The notes under the pieces: generated by a model | Seen by the model: the letters and a program-made list of their open reading frames with translations, nothing else | What the model was told of the DNA's origin: nothing | Databases searched by the model: none | Assembly: GCA_963681505.1 (NCBI GenBank) | Contig: OY811990.1 | Location: 3,983,165 to 4,047,164 of the forward strand | DNA from: Eunapius fragilis | Taxonomy: Eukaryota; Porifera; Demospongiae; Spongillida; Spongillidae | Direction of reading: 5' to 3' | DNA: 64,000 nt | Shown: positions 1-9,559 of the stretch, one piece after another | Layout of the letters: every line of letters begins with the position of its first letter | Numbering within the stretch: the stretch's first letter is position 1 | Program-made: the position numbers and the translations under genes

Positions 1-46
1 AATAGTATTTTATGAATAAACGTCCAGATAGAATACCATTAGTCCC

Positions 47-300
47 ATGGAAATGTGGGCAACTCCTTATTTGACATACCCTGACACATATGCTCCATCT
101 TACACATCCATTGCAGTCGCTGAAGGTGGGGCAGTAGCAAACCAAGCAGAACACAACAAACAACAGAAGTATTTCTCTCTGGGCCATATCTTCACTCTTG
201 TAGCCATAGATCTTCTGGTGTGTTTGGCAAAGAGACTCTAAAATTCGTACAAGATCTTGGTCATCCCCTTAAATTAGGTTCTGGAGCTAGCCAATAATAC
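47..300 (+). pseudogene. C-terminal fragment of an invertebrate reverse-transcriptase element
   Basis: The frame reads through DTYAPSYTSIAV, GAVANQAEHNKQQKY and HIFT. This pattern is close to the better preserved fragment at 33620-34022 and to the conserved C-terminal region of a reverse-transcriptase protein family common in sponges and cnidarians, where a TYAxSY segment is followed by an alanine-rich helix and a TPVAxETxGVFG-like segment. A frame change occurs near 225, where the 'SGVFGKE' equivalent continues in another frame, so this is a remnant. The coding region is cut off after 300 by poly-G and minisatellite sequence. Family assignment is from recalled motifs, not a search. Confidence 0.5.
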
Positions 301-301
301 A

Positions 302-350
302 TGGGGGGGGGGGGGGGGGGGGGATTAGCCAATGATACATGAGGAGGCTA
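302..350. repeat. Poly-G run plus minisatellite seed
   Basis: An uninterrupted G tract at about 302-323 is followed by copies of the 'agccaatgatacatgagg' motif, the unit of the large array at 25955-27095. These sequences occupy the place where exon 1 and the promoter of TRIM copy A should lie. Confidence 0.8.
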
Positions 351-496
351 ACCATATACCGGCCGTGTTTTTATTATTAAATTAGTACGCTACTAAAACA
401 CATACCACGCTCCCAGGGCGATCAGCAATAGACACATCATATGTGTACATGTATTGCCTAGTAGATCTTTCTCAAACGTCCATTATTGTTCCACAG

Positions 497-2670
497 GTCT
501 GGCCTCTTCCCTCCACACACCATATGTCAGCTGTGCTCTAAGCCCTACACAGACCCTAGGATCCTTCCACGTCTACACACTTTCTGTGGGCAGTGTCTGC
601 ATGTGGAGATAGAGAGGTCTAAGGCCAAGCAGAAGATGGAGTGTCCTACCTGTCAGAGAAGTATCACCATACCAGAGGGTGGAGTCAATGCTATACCTCA
701 GAACCTCCATCTTGGCTTTAAGGTGGAGGTGGCTGGGTACATGTCCAAGATTGGCAGTGGTGGTGAAAAGTCATGTGATGCTTGTATTGATGGGGGCAAG
801 GGGCCTGCAGTGGTGTTCTGTTGTACATGTGGTCAGTTCCTCTGTACCTTCTGTCATGAGCACCACAAGAGCAGTAAAATATTCCATCATCACCAGATGG
901 TAGGACTAGACCAGGAGTCTGTGAGACTACTTCCATCCATCATGTCACCAACTGAACATCGCTGCCCCTATCCTCATCACCAGAAAGAAGAGTTAAAATT
1001 CTACTGTGAGACCTGCCAGTGTCTGGTCTGCAGAGGCTGTACACTAGTCTTTCATAAGGACCACAGGATTGCTGAGGTGTGTAATATTGCAAAGGTCCAC
1101 AGAGATGAAATGAGAGAAGCACTTGTGTGTGCACATGAAATGATCCCAAAACTGACCAGTGCCATTGGTGACAAAGACAAGATGGCAGAACAGGTTGAGA
1201 GAATGCCACAATGCTCATAAACCAAGCCTTTGAACAGCTCCACCAAGCCATAAGAAGACACTGTTGTCAGAGATGGAGGCCATTTCACTTTCTAAGGTAA
1301 CAGCTATGTCCCTCCAGAAGGAACAGTTAGTGAAGATACAAGATGAGATTGGTTGCTACACTGAGATGACCTCCCACATCCTCCAGACCCACACTGACCA
1401 TGAGGTGGTAGCTCTTGGAGATCTTCTACCCACTGAACTGAAGTCCATCCTGAAGAAGGTTGAGGGAGTCCCCCTCTCTACCAGTGACATACATGTGACC
1501 CTACAAACTGATTCTCTGATGAAAGAACTCCCCAAATTTGGTCATGTAATGGCCTCACCTCCATCTCCATCACAAAGCACATGGTCTTCTAAGTCAGCAG
1601 CCAGGATGGACAAGGTGTATAGTGTAAAAGTGGAGACCAAGAGCTCAGAGGGAGAGAGGTACCCATATGGTGGTCTGCAGGTGAAGGCTGAACTGAGGCC
1701 CAAGTCACATGATGGAGCAGTTGTCCCAGGAAAGGTGAAGGACCATGGAGATGGTACCTACACCATCACCCTCACCCCTCAGGCTGCTGGTCCTCACCAG
1801 CTCCTCATCACAATGGATGGTGAACATGTACAGGGCAGTCCTCATGACCTTGATGTGAGGCCTAGCTACAGCACCTTATGTAACCCCCAGCAAGTTATCA
1901 GTTGTAGTGGTGGTCCAGATGGTATAGCCATCCATGACAGTGGAAACATTTATGTAACCTGTAGTGATGATTGTATTTGTGTGTTTGACCAATGTGGTCA
2001 TGAGAAGAAAACCTTTGGCAGTTATGGGAGTGGTGATGGTCAGTTCAGTGGACCACTTGGTATATCCATCAAGGGAGATGTGATGTATGTTGCTGACTTT
2101 GGCAATCATCGCATTCAGAAGCTGACAACAGGAGGACAATTCCTACAAAGGTTTGGCCAACATGGATCAGGTCAGGGACAGTTTGATGGACCAAGATCAG
2201 TTATTGTTGACCAAAGAGATAGGATGATTGTTGCTGATAGTGGCAATGACAGGGTAGTAGTATTGGATCAAAATGGCAGCTGGCTATTGACCATAAATGG
2301 TAATGTCTCTGGTGCTCAGAGTTTTAAGAATCCACGGGGTCTTGCCTTGGACCCTCACGGGAACATCCATGTTGCAGCCTTATGTTCTGACACCGTCAAT
2401 GTCTTCACACCAGAGGGGACCTATGTCAGATCATATGGAGATGTAAAGGGTCCATCTGGAATAGCAATTGATGAAGAAGGTTGCAGCCTTGTCTGTGAGC
2501 ACAGAGGCAATTATCTCTCCATCTTTGATCCTCAGAGAAACAAGATCCACACAGTTGGCAATCTCAGTGTACCCTTTGGTACACCCCGTGGTATTGCTCT
2601 GGATCCTATAAGTGGTAGTCTGTATGTAGCCAATTATGGTGCTAAGACTGTATTGAAGTATTCTATGTAA
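497..2670 (+). pseudogene. TRIM-NHL copy A, exon 2 only, frameshifted
   Basis: Exon 2 begins at 497 after the acceptor CCACAG. It encodes the RING (C3HC4), B-box 1 and B-box 2, then hits a TAA at 1218-1220. Compared with copies B and D, 10 bases are missing near 1200 and another 10 near 1252. The net loss of 20 bases leaves the rest (coiled coil, filamin domain, NHL repeats) open in another frame from 1264 to 2670. Exon 1 and the promoter are absent, replaced by poly-G and minisatellite. This copy alone keeps a full-looking B-box 2 with the segment CLVCRGCTLVFHKDH; all others read CLVNRDS at that point. The RING has R for the third cysteine (LPRLHTFCGQC instead of LPCLHSFCGQC). The downstream half could in theory be translated from the ATG at 1264, but this looks like a dead gene. 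Confidence 0.85.
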
Positions 2671-2746
2671 TGATGATGTAATGATGATGTAGTGTTAATA
2701 CATAAGACCATTTTAAAGGTGTTGGGATGCATGGATGGGAACGAAT

Positions 2747-2760
2747 GTTGCTATGGCAAC
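2747..2760. promoter_or_regulatory. RFX X-box-like palindrome (unit A)
   Basis: GTTGCTATGGCAAC fits the RFX X-box consensus GTHNYYATRRNAAC at every position. It lies 77 bases after the TRIM A stop codon, and equivalents follow the other copies. Whether it is bound is not known from sequence. Confidence 0.5.
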
Positions 2761-2860
2761 AGGAGGGTTTTATCATGAAGAGGCTGTCACAGATGAGATG
2801 CCAACCAAGTCCCCAGACCTACAGGTTCTGCTACAAATGACTTTGTAACTAACAATTGTC

Positions 2861-3269
2861 CCTGCAGAAGGTAGCTCCGCCCAATACTAGGGTTCAGGCA
2901 GTCCTCAGCAAAGAGGGTTGTGGCCTGGCCAAGCACATGTTCCTCTCCATGTTAGCGCCAGAGACAATTCCAGTCCCCAGTCCTACTTTAGGGGGCTAGG
3001 CAATGGGGAGCCAAGCGGTCCAGTCCCAGTACCTGTCCGAGGTCCAGTACAGCTGTCCTCCTCCCCATTCCCACAGCCCCCCCCCCCCCCCCCCCCCCCC
3101 ACAAAGTGCTGCTCCCCAAGAGAGCGGTGGTAAGGACGTGACCCTCATGATCCTGTACCAGAAGTTTGGCTTCAAGGCTGAGAGCTACTGCCTGGACTTC
3201 TATGAGAAGTACTTTCCACCCAACCACCACCTGTCTAAGCATGACTATCACATGAGGTTAAGGAAGTAA
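2861..3269 (+). other. Conserved unrecognised plus-strand block (unit A)
   Basis: The block starts near an acceptor-like 'ccctgcag' and contains an open frame from 3003 to 3269. That frame ends in a well conserved C-terminal segment (KFGFKAESYCLDFYEKY then HHLSKHDYHMRLRK and a stop). A proline-rich part comes from a C run at 3078-3100. The same block follows every TRIM copy with small differences, and 'GTGGTAAGGA' in it resembles a splice donor. It could be exons of a co-duplicated gene or a long 3' UTR. I do not recognise the protein. Confidence 0.4.
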
Positions 3270-3359
3270 CCATATGCTCACATCAGTAAATCATCTCAGT
3301 AAACCAATGGTGCTGTAGTTTGTTACTTGCAGCTACATAAGTCTTGTTTGGGTGTGCTT

Positions 3360-3512
3360 TTATGTAGAGCACGTGTCCAGGCAGGATTTCTCTGTGGTAA
3401 ACCTGTTGTCGTTGCCTAGGCAGCCTCCATACATGAGCACATCACACTGCGATGTGGTAGGGTTGTAAGTGAACATTCTGATCTCATCACTGCATGGACC
3501 AGGGTCCTGTCT
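3360..3512 (-). pseudogene. C-terminal Kunitz exon (unit A, first copy), 5' end decayed
   Basis: The minus-strand frame reads GPCSDEIRM, then a Tyr-Asn turn, [11 protein letters not shown] and KSCLDTCST before TAA at 3362-3360. Cysteine spacing matches Kunitz/BPTI domains: GPC, YGGC and a final CxxxC. The exon start, which carries the first cysteine in the other copies (FCQLKQDPG), is mutated here, so the fold would lack one disulfide. It belongs to the minus-strand mosaic gene. Confidence 0.6.
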
Positions 3513-3904
3513 CAGAGCTCAGAATGCAGAGCTGTGTTGTGTGACACTTTCATAGCCCGTCAAAGGAGGCATGTGTATGTCACTTTGACAATGTTTGATT
3601 TGGCCACGATCCAAGAATAAACATGCCAGGTTTTAAAGTAATCAATAAAGAATTAAGTTACATCTGGCCATGAATATTATACAACTTAACAAACATTCTT
3701 TTTAAAATAGAGTCATGTACACACACGCACAATTATATATGTTATACACACACATGGCTATAGTTCTTCAAACATAGCATGCACACACCCTCAGAACCCC
3801 CCACCTCCCCCACCTCCCCTACATGCACATACACAGGGCACTGTGACACATGAGGGGGCAAGCCGGGGGTATAGCCAATGGTACATGAGGGGGCTAGCCA
3901 ATGA

Positions 3905-4252
3905 AATTGGGTATGGTTGTACTGGGCACCACGAGTTGTATGGTGTCAACAGCTGGTATGGGGAGCTCTTGCATGTTTCTGTTCACTGCTCTTGGGTTGA
4001 TGAGCTGTGTGTACCAATGGATGCTTACTTCAGGGCTTTGTTCAACCAGTGGAGAGCAGTCATTTGGTATAGCACACCTCACATCTGAAGGACACCTGGA
4101 GGAAAATGGGTATGGATGTACTGGGCACCACCAGTTGTATGGTGTCAACAGCTGGTATGGGGAGCTCTTGCATGTTTCTGATCACTGCTCTTGGGTTGAT
4201 GAGCTGTGTGTACCAATGGATGCTTCCTTCAGGGCTTATTTCAACCAGTGAG
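3905..4252 (-). pseudogene. Two partial tandem copies of an Ig-like exon (unit A)
   Basis: On the minus strand both halves (about 4250-4103 and 4052-3908) read an Ig-like segment with IHWYTQLINPRAV, IPAVDTIQLVVPST and, in one half, SFRCEV. The first Ig cysteine (NITIDC) seen in units C to G is missing because the exon start is replaced. The exon was duplicated with loss of both edges; a seed of the 23-bp minisatellite adjoins it at 3838-3905. It cannot encode a full Ig fold. Confidence 0.55.
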
Positions 4253-4317
4253 AACACAGTACACAATTGTCATTTCCCCTGTCACCTACACCCTCCCACA
4301 CCCTAACCATGATTTCA

Positions 4318-4535
4318 TATGAAGAATCAGAGGCAATGTTGGTTGCCATGGTGATGGTAGGTCTAGGAGGAGGGGGGAGGGTGGAGATGGTGCAGTTGGA
4401 TGCCATGATGCAGTCTCTGTTATACTCCACCATGTTGGGGGGACAGAAGTATCCCTGTATCCCTGTAAGCATTGTTGGCACATGTTGGTCGGCAGACTGG
4501 GCCACACTCAGAGTAGAACTTCCCTTCAGGGCACA
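4318..4535 (-). pseudogene. TIL-domain exon, first type (unit A)
   Basis: The minus-strand exon begins after a pyrimidine-rich acceptor (TCTCCTCCAG) at 4535 and reads CPEGKFYSECGPVCRPTC, the hallmark of trypsin-inhibitor-like (TIL) domains. The middle part carrying GCPTQCVQGC in units F and G is partly deleted here, so the domain is incomplete. Confidence 0.55.
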
Positions 4536-4662
4536 CTGGAGGAGAGACCAGACCACAACATGATGGCCATACACAATAATAAAAAAATGGCGTTACATTC
4601 AAAGGAACCTTACTTTGAAAAGCTATCCTTTATTAACAAGTTAATCAAGATTTGGTGTGCTT

Positions 4663-4826
4663 TTATGTAGAGCATGTGTCCAGGCAGGATTTCTCTGTGG
4701 TAAACCTGTTGTCGTTGCCTAGGCAACCGGCATACATGAATACATCACACTGGGATGTGGTAGGGTTGTAAGTGAACATTCTGATCTCATCACTGCATGG
4801 TCCAGGGTCCTGTTTCAGCTGGCAGA

Positions 4827-4829
<3 letters not shown>
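4663..4829 (-). pseudogene. Kunitz exon, second copy (unit A)
   Basis: The acceptor is formed by the end of the (CA)n tract in minus sense: ACACAG then AGTTCTGCC. The frame reads [27 protein letters not shown] and CLDTCST with a stop. Six Kunitz cysteines can be matched, although the loop motif is AGC rather than GGC. This is the best preserved single Kunitz exon, but its partner exons are decayed. Confidence 0.6.

Positions 4830-4830
<1 letters not shown>

Positions 4831-4900
<70 letters not shown>
4831..4900. repeat. (GT)n microsatellite
   Basis: Long TG dinucleotide tract directly at the Kunitz acceptor. In minus sense it is (CA)n and supplies the intron end. Confidence 0.95.
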
Positions 4901-4907
<7 letters not shown>

Positions 4908-4929
4908 GAGTATGTATTGCGTGTATGTA

Positions 4930-5500
4930 TGGACCAGGGGGGCAGCTTGGTGGAGGGAAGGTGGGAGGAGGGAGGGATGGGGGTGGTGGAGGTGGGATTG
5001 CTGGGAGGGAGGGAAAAGTAAAATGTTAGGTTGTGAGTAGGATCTGGTAGGGTGTGGCTAGATTAGTCCACACCCCTTTGTATTACATCATCAGAATTGT
5101 TTGGTCTAACAGTTGCTTCAGTTACAGTGGATACTACATTGGGTCGGGATGGCACAGGACAGTGTTGTACTTCCGGACGTTTCGTTTGACAACTTGAACA
5201 TCCGTGGAAAAGGTTTCGTCTCGCTGCAAGTAACCACAGTTACATAACATGGAGTGTGATTGGTCAGGGTACCATACAGATGTATGACCATCACCACATG
5301 CACCTTCACTCACTCCTCAAAGCCAAGTCACAACTGTACCAACCACAAAATGGCTGCTGCTTACAGAAGAATGACACACCACCTCGTCTGGCATCTTTAA
5401 CCATGGCAACACCTCCAACATCACTTCAACCAATGGTAGAGATATTTCCAATCTGTTATCATAGGCACAACTCTGTTTGCTTTTATGAAAGCAGAAAGTG
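4930..5500 (-). pseudogene. TIL-b remnant and unrecognised 5' exon block (unit A)
   Basis: From 4930 to about 5020 only the acceptor side of the second TIL exon survives (compare the full exon at 41083-41282). From about 5118 to 5500 there is a block conserved in units A, B, C, E and F with several open minus-strand stretches, e.g. one containing KPFPRMFKLSNETSG and another containing VCHSS. No frame runs through the whole block and I do not recognise a domain. Its position upstream of the GCC2/GCC3 and TIL exons makes it a candidate 5' exon of the mosaic gene. Confidence 0.35.
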
Positions 5501-5538
5501 GTATTGAAACCATGAAGGCAAAGGATATCTAATGAGGA

Positions 5539-5539
<1 letters not shown>

Positions 5540-5603
<64 letters not shown>

Positions 5604-5612
5604 ACACATGCA
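5540..5612. repeat. (CA)n microsatellite
   Basis: CACACA tract interrupted by two CTCA units, followed by 'tgcatacatgac'. The same tract lies at 11808-11862 and about 27445-27480. Confidence 0.95.
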
Positions 5613-5813
5613 TACATGACAAAACCAACCACCACTAGCCTCATACCCAGACCCACATTAGCAGCTGTGGATGGATTACATCACCACTACACAAGAAATG
5701 GGTCTGGTACGTAGATGTGATGTGGGCATGGAGACACTTGTAAATAATCCTTTAAACAAAGGGGTCACCTTTAAGGTAAAAGACATCATCTAGTGGAGTG
5801 GATCTATATTTGG

Positions 5814-5875
5814 GCAAGGGGTGTTCAGTTGTACTTGTGGTCAGTTCCTCTGTACCTTCTCTAGAGCAGTAATAG
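5814..5875 (+). pseudogene. B-box relic upstream of TRIM B
   Basis: The sequence 'tgtggtcagttcctctgtac' and its surroundings copy the B-box 1 coding region of the TRIM genes (CTCGQFLCTF). A matching relic precedes copies B to G by roughly 400 to 650 bases once insertions are removed. Confidence 0.75.
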
Positions 5876-6165
5876 TCCAGGTGAGACCAAGGCACACAGT
5901 ACATTAGTGTGCCTACTTGGTATATAATTTTTAGACCTGCTTACTCAGGTACTAAATAATTTTACCTACCATCATATGGAATTAACTTGATACAGAATCC
6001 TTGGGTTGAATGGCTTATAATTATTTGTAACATGCACAATCATATTATTACATACCTTCTCCACAGCCTCATTCTTGATCTACACTGACACATCTGCACA
6101 CGCCTTCATACGTTATCAGTATACTAACATGTAGCTATGTACCAGCTAACTGGTCACTGGGTGTT

Positions 6166-6332
6166 GATACATTACATCATTCGCTGCAATAGCACGCAAA
6201 GGCAGGCACAGAAGTGATAAATGACAGGGCTTGAATATTCCTGTTTAGAACCAGAGATTAAAACCGGTTTTCTATAGTTCCAGTATATAAAAACACGTCT
6301 GATATGAAATTTAACCGCAAAGTTCTTTAGTG
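6166..6332 (+). promoter_or_regulatory. Core promoter of TRIM copy B
   Basis: This block, conserved before copies B to G, starts 'gtgttgatacattacatcat' and holds a TATA element (TATATAAAAA, 6284-6293) about 45 bases upstream of the ATG at 6333. Spacing suggests a transcription start near 6310 and a very short leader. Confidence 0.6.
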
Positions 6333-8838
6333 ATGTCAACCCAAGTACGACACCACAGTAGGTTACCTGTACAGCGACCGACGTGTGTGCTGTGCCAAAA
6401 TGATCTTGATCCTGGTGAACCATTTTGTGACGAGTGTGGAGCGGACCAAATACTAGGCCGAGTGACGTTGAAATCATCCAAGCACGATGACACGTGTAGT
6501 AGCAGGTAAAGCACGAACACACATATTCAGGCCCCTTGCTTTTATTGTATTTTTAAAAATTTAAATGATTACTGCGCTACTTAAACACGTAGCACGCTCC
6601 CAGGGCGATCAGCAATAGACACCCATATGCGTATATAAACATGTATTACCCATTCATCCATGTTTATTGTTCCACAGGTCTGACCTCCCCCCTCCACATA
6701 CCATATGTCAGCTGTGCTCTAAGCCCTACACAGACCCTAGGATCCTTCCATGTCTACACTCTTTCTGTGGGCAGTGTCTGCATATGGAGATAGAGAGGTC
6801 TGGGGACAAGAAGAAGATGGAGTGTCCTACCTGTCAGAGAAGTATCACCATACCAGAGGGTGGAGTCAATGCTATACCTCAGAACCTCCATCTTGGCTTT
6901 GAGTTGGAGGTGGCTGGGTACATGTCCAAGATTGGCAGTGCTGGTGAAAAGTCATGTGATGCTTGTATTGATGGGGGCAAGGGGCCTGCAGTGGTGTTCT
7001 GTTGTACATGTGGTCAGTTCCTCTGTACCTTATGTCATGAGCACCACAAACACAATAAGATATTCCATCATCACCAGATGGTAGGACTAGACCAGGAGTC
7101 TGTCAGACTACTTCCATCCATCATGACATCAACTGAACAACATCATCATGAAACTAAAATCTATTGTGAGACCTGCCAGTGTCTGGTCAACAGAGACAGT
7201 GCCCCAGTTCTTCATAACCAACACAGGTTTGCTGATGTGTGTAATATTGCAAAGGTCCACAGAGATGAAATGAGAAAAGCACTTGTGTGTGCACAAGAAA
7301 TGACCTCAAAGCTGACCAGTGCCATTGGTGACAAAGACAAGATGGCAGAACAGGTTGAGACTTCCAGAGAGAATGCCACACTGCTCATTAACCAAGCCTT
7401 TGAACAGCTCCACCAAGCCATAGAGAAAAGGAAGAAGACACTGTTGTCAGAGATGGAGGCCATTTCACTTTCCAAGACGACAGCTATGTCCCCCCAGAAG
7501 GAACAGTTAGTGAAGATACAAGATGAGATTGGTCGCTATACTGAGATGACCTCCCACATCCTCCAGACCCACACTGACCATGAGGTGGTAGCTCTTGGAG
7601 ATCTGCTACCCGCTGAACTGAAGGCCACCCTGAAGAAGGTTGAGGAAGTCTCCCTCTCTACCAGTGACATACATGTGACCCTACAAACTGATGCTCTGAT
7701 GAAGGAACTCTCCATATTTGGTCATGCAATGGCCTCACCTCCATCTCCGTCACAAAGCACATGGTTCTCTAAGTCAGCAGCCAGAATGGACAAGGTGTAT
7801 AGTGTAAAAGTGGAGACCAAGAGCTCAGAGGGAGAGAGGTACCCATATGGTGGTCTGCAGGTGAAGGCTGAGCTGAGGCCCAAGTCACATGATGGAGCAG
7901 TTGTCCCAGGAAAGGTGGAGGACCATGGAGATGGTACCTACGCCCTCATCCTCACCCCTCAGGCTGCTGGTCCTCACCAGCTCCTCATCACAATGGATGG
8001 TGAACATGTACAGGGCAGTCCTTATGACCTTGATGTGAGGCCTAGCTACAGCACCTTATGTAACCCCCAGCAAGTTATCAGTTGTAGAAGTGATCCAAAA
8101 GGTATAGCCATCCATGACAGTGGAGACATCTATGTAGCCTGTTGGGATGGCTGTATTCGTGTGTTTGACCAAGGTGGTCATGAGAAGAGAACCGTAGGTA
8201 GTCGTGGGAGTGGTGAAGGTCAGTTCAGTTATCCACATGGTATATCCATCAAGGGAGATGTGATGTATGTTGCTGATTGGGGCAATGATCGCATTCAGAA
8301 GCTGACAACAGGAGGACAGTTCCTACAAAAGTTTGGCCAAGGTGGATCAGGTCAGGGACAGTTTAGCACTCCTAGATCAATTATTGTTGACCAAAGAGAT
8401 AGGATGATAGTTGCTGACAGTGGCAACCATAGGGTAGTAGTATTGAATCAAAATGGCAGCTGGCTATTGACCATAAATGGTAACGTCTCTGGTCCTCAGT
8501 ATTTTAAGGATCCATGGGGTCTTGCCTTGGACCCTCAAGGGAATATCCATGTTGCAGCCTATGGTTCTAACACCATCAAAGTCTTCACACCAGAGGGGAC
8601 CTATGTCAGATCATATGGAGATGTAAAGGGTCCAACTGGAATAGCAATTGATGAAGAAGGTTGCAGCCTTGTCTGTGAGCGCATTGGCAATTGTCTCTCC
8701 ATCTTTGATCCTCAGAGAAACAAGATCCACACAGTTGACAATCTCAATACACCCCGTGGTATTGCTCTGGATCCAATAAGTGGTAGTCTGTATGTAGCCA
8801 ATTATGGTGCTAAGACTGTATTGAAATATTCTATGTAA
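6333..8838 (+). CDS. TRIM-NHL E3 ligase-like protein, copy B (intact)
   Basis: Exon 1 is 6333-6505 and exon 2 is 6678-8838, joined in phase 2 (AGCAG|GTAAAG, CACAG|G); 777 aa. Exon 1 encodes a zinc ribbon with CVLC (18-21) and CDEC (32-35). Exon 2 gives RING C3HC4 (68-110), B-box 1 (about 151-189), B-box 2 remnant (about 211-242), coiled coil (about 250-345), filamin-type Ig repeat (about 428-511) and NHL repeats to the end. The layout matches TRIM2/3/71-type proteins: RING ubiquitin ligase activity with NHL binding of RNA or protein ligands is known for the family, and cytosolic location is inferred. B-box 2 lacks canonical ligands (CLVNRDS). The start is supported by the TATA element and by conservation of the first ATG across copies. 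An open frame beginning inside the intron is an artefact of reading through it. Confidence 0.85.
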
Positions 8839-8914
8839 TGATGATGTAATGATGATGTAGTGTTAATACATAAGACCATTTTAAAGGTGTTGGGATGCAT
8901 GGATGGGAACGAAT

Positions 8915-8928
8915 GTTGCTATGGCAAC
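8915..8928. promoter_or_regulatory. RFX X-box-like palindrome (unit B)
   Basis: GTTGCTATGGCAAC, identical to the unit A site and at the same distance from the TRIM stop codon. Confidence 0.5.
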
Positions 8929-9036
8929 AGGAGGGTTTTATCATGAAGAGGCTGTCACAGGTGAGATGCCAACCAAGTCCCCAGACCTACAGGTTCTGCT
9001 ACAAATGACTTTGTAACTAACAATTGTCCCTGCAGA

Positions 9037-9470
9037 AGATAGCTCCGCCCAATACCAGGGTCCGGGCAGTCCTCAGCAATGAGGGGTGTGGCCTGGCTAA
9101 GCACATGTTCCTCTCCATGTTAGCGCGAGAGACAATTCCAGTCCCCAGTCCTACTTTAGGGGGCTAGCCAATGGGGAGCCAAGCGGTCCAGTCCCAGTAC
9201 CTGCCCGAGGTCCAATACAGCTGTCCTCCTCCCCATTCCCACAGCCCCCCCCCCTCGTGGTCCCCAATGGTGCCACACCTCCTTCCCCCCCCCCCTCCCC
9301 AACAACGTGCTGCTCCCCAAGAGAGCGGTGGTAAGGACGTGACCCTCATGATCCTGTACCAGAAGTTTGGCTTCAAGGCTGAGAGCTACTGCCTTGACTT
9401 CTATGAGAAGTACTTCCCACCCAACCACCACCTGTCTAAGCATGACTATCACATGAGGTTAAGGAAGTAA
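9037..9470 (+). other. Conserved unrecognised plus-strand block (unit B)
   Basis: Open from 9171 to 9470 with the same C-terminal segment as unit A (YCLDFYEKYFPPNHH). It has a longer proline-rich middle built from C runs. Function unknown. Confidence 0.4.
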
Positions 9471-9559
9471 CCATATGCTCACATCAGTAAATCATCTCAG
9501 TAAACCAATGGTGCTGTAGTTTGTTACTTGCAGCTACATAAGTCTTGTTTGGGTGTGCT

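Noticed and set aside
679-903. Second plus-strand frame and several minus-strand frames inside TRIM exon 2 of each copy
   Set aside because: Shadow frames of a strongly conserved coding exon.
4797-5040. Cys-Val repeat proteins over GT tracts (also at 40924-41050, 57001-57330)
   Set aside because: Pure dinucleotide repeat translation.
6311-6522. Minus-strand frames overlapping TRIM exon 1, repeated in all units
   Set aside because: They are antisense shadows of the conserved zinc-ribbon exon; splice sites, TATA element and cysteine pattern all support the plus strand.
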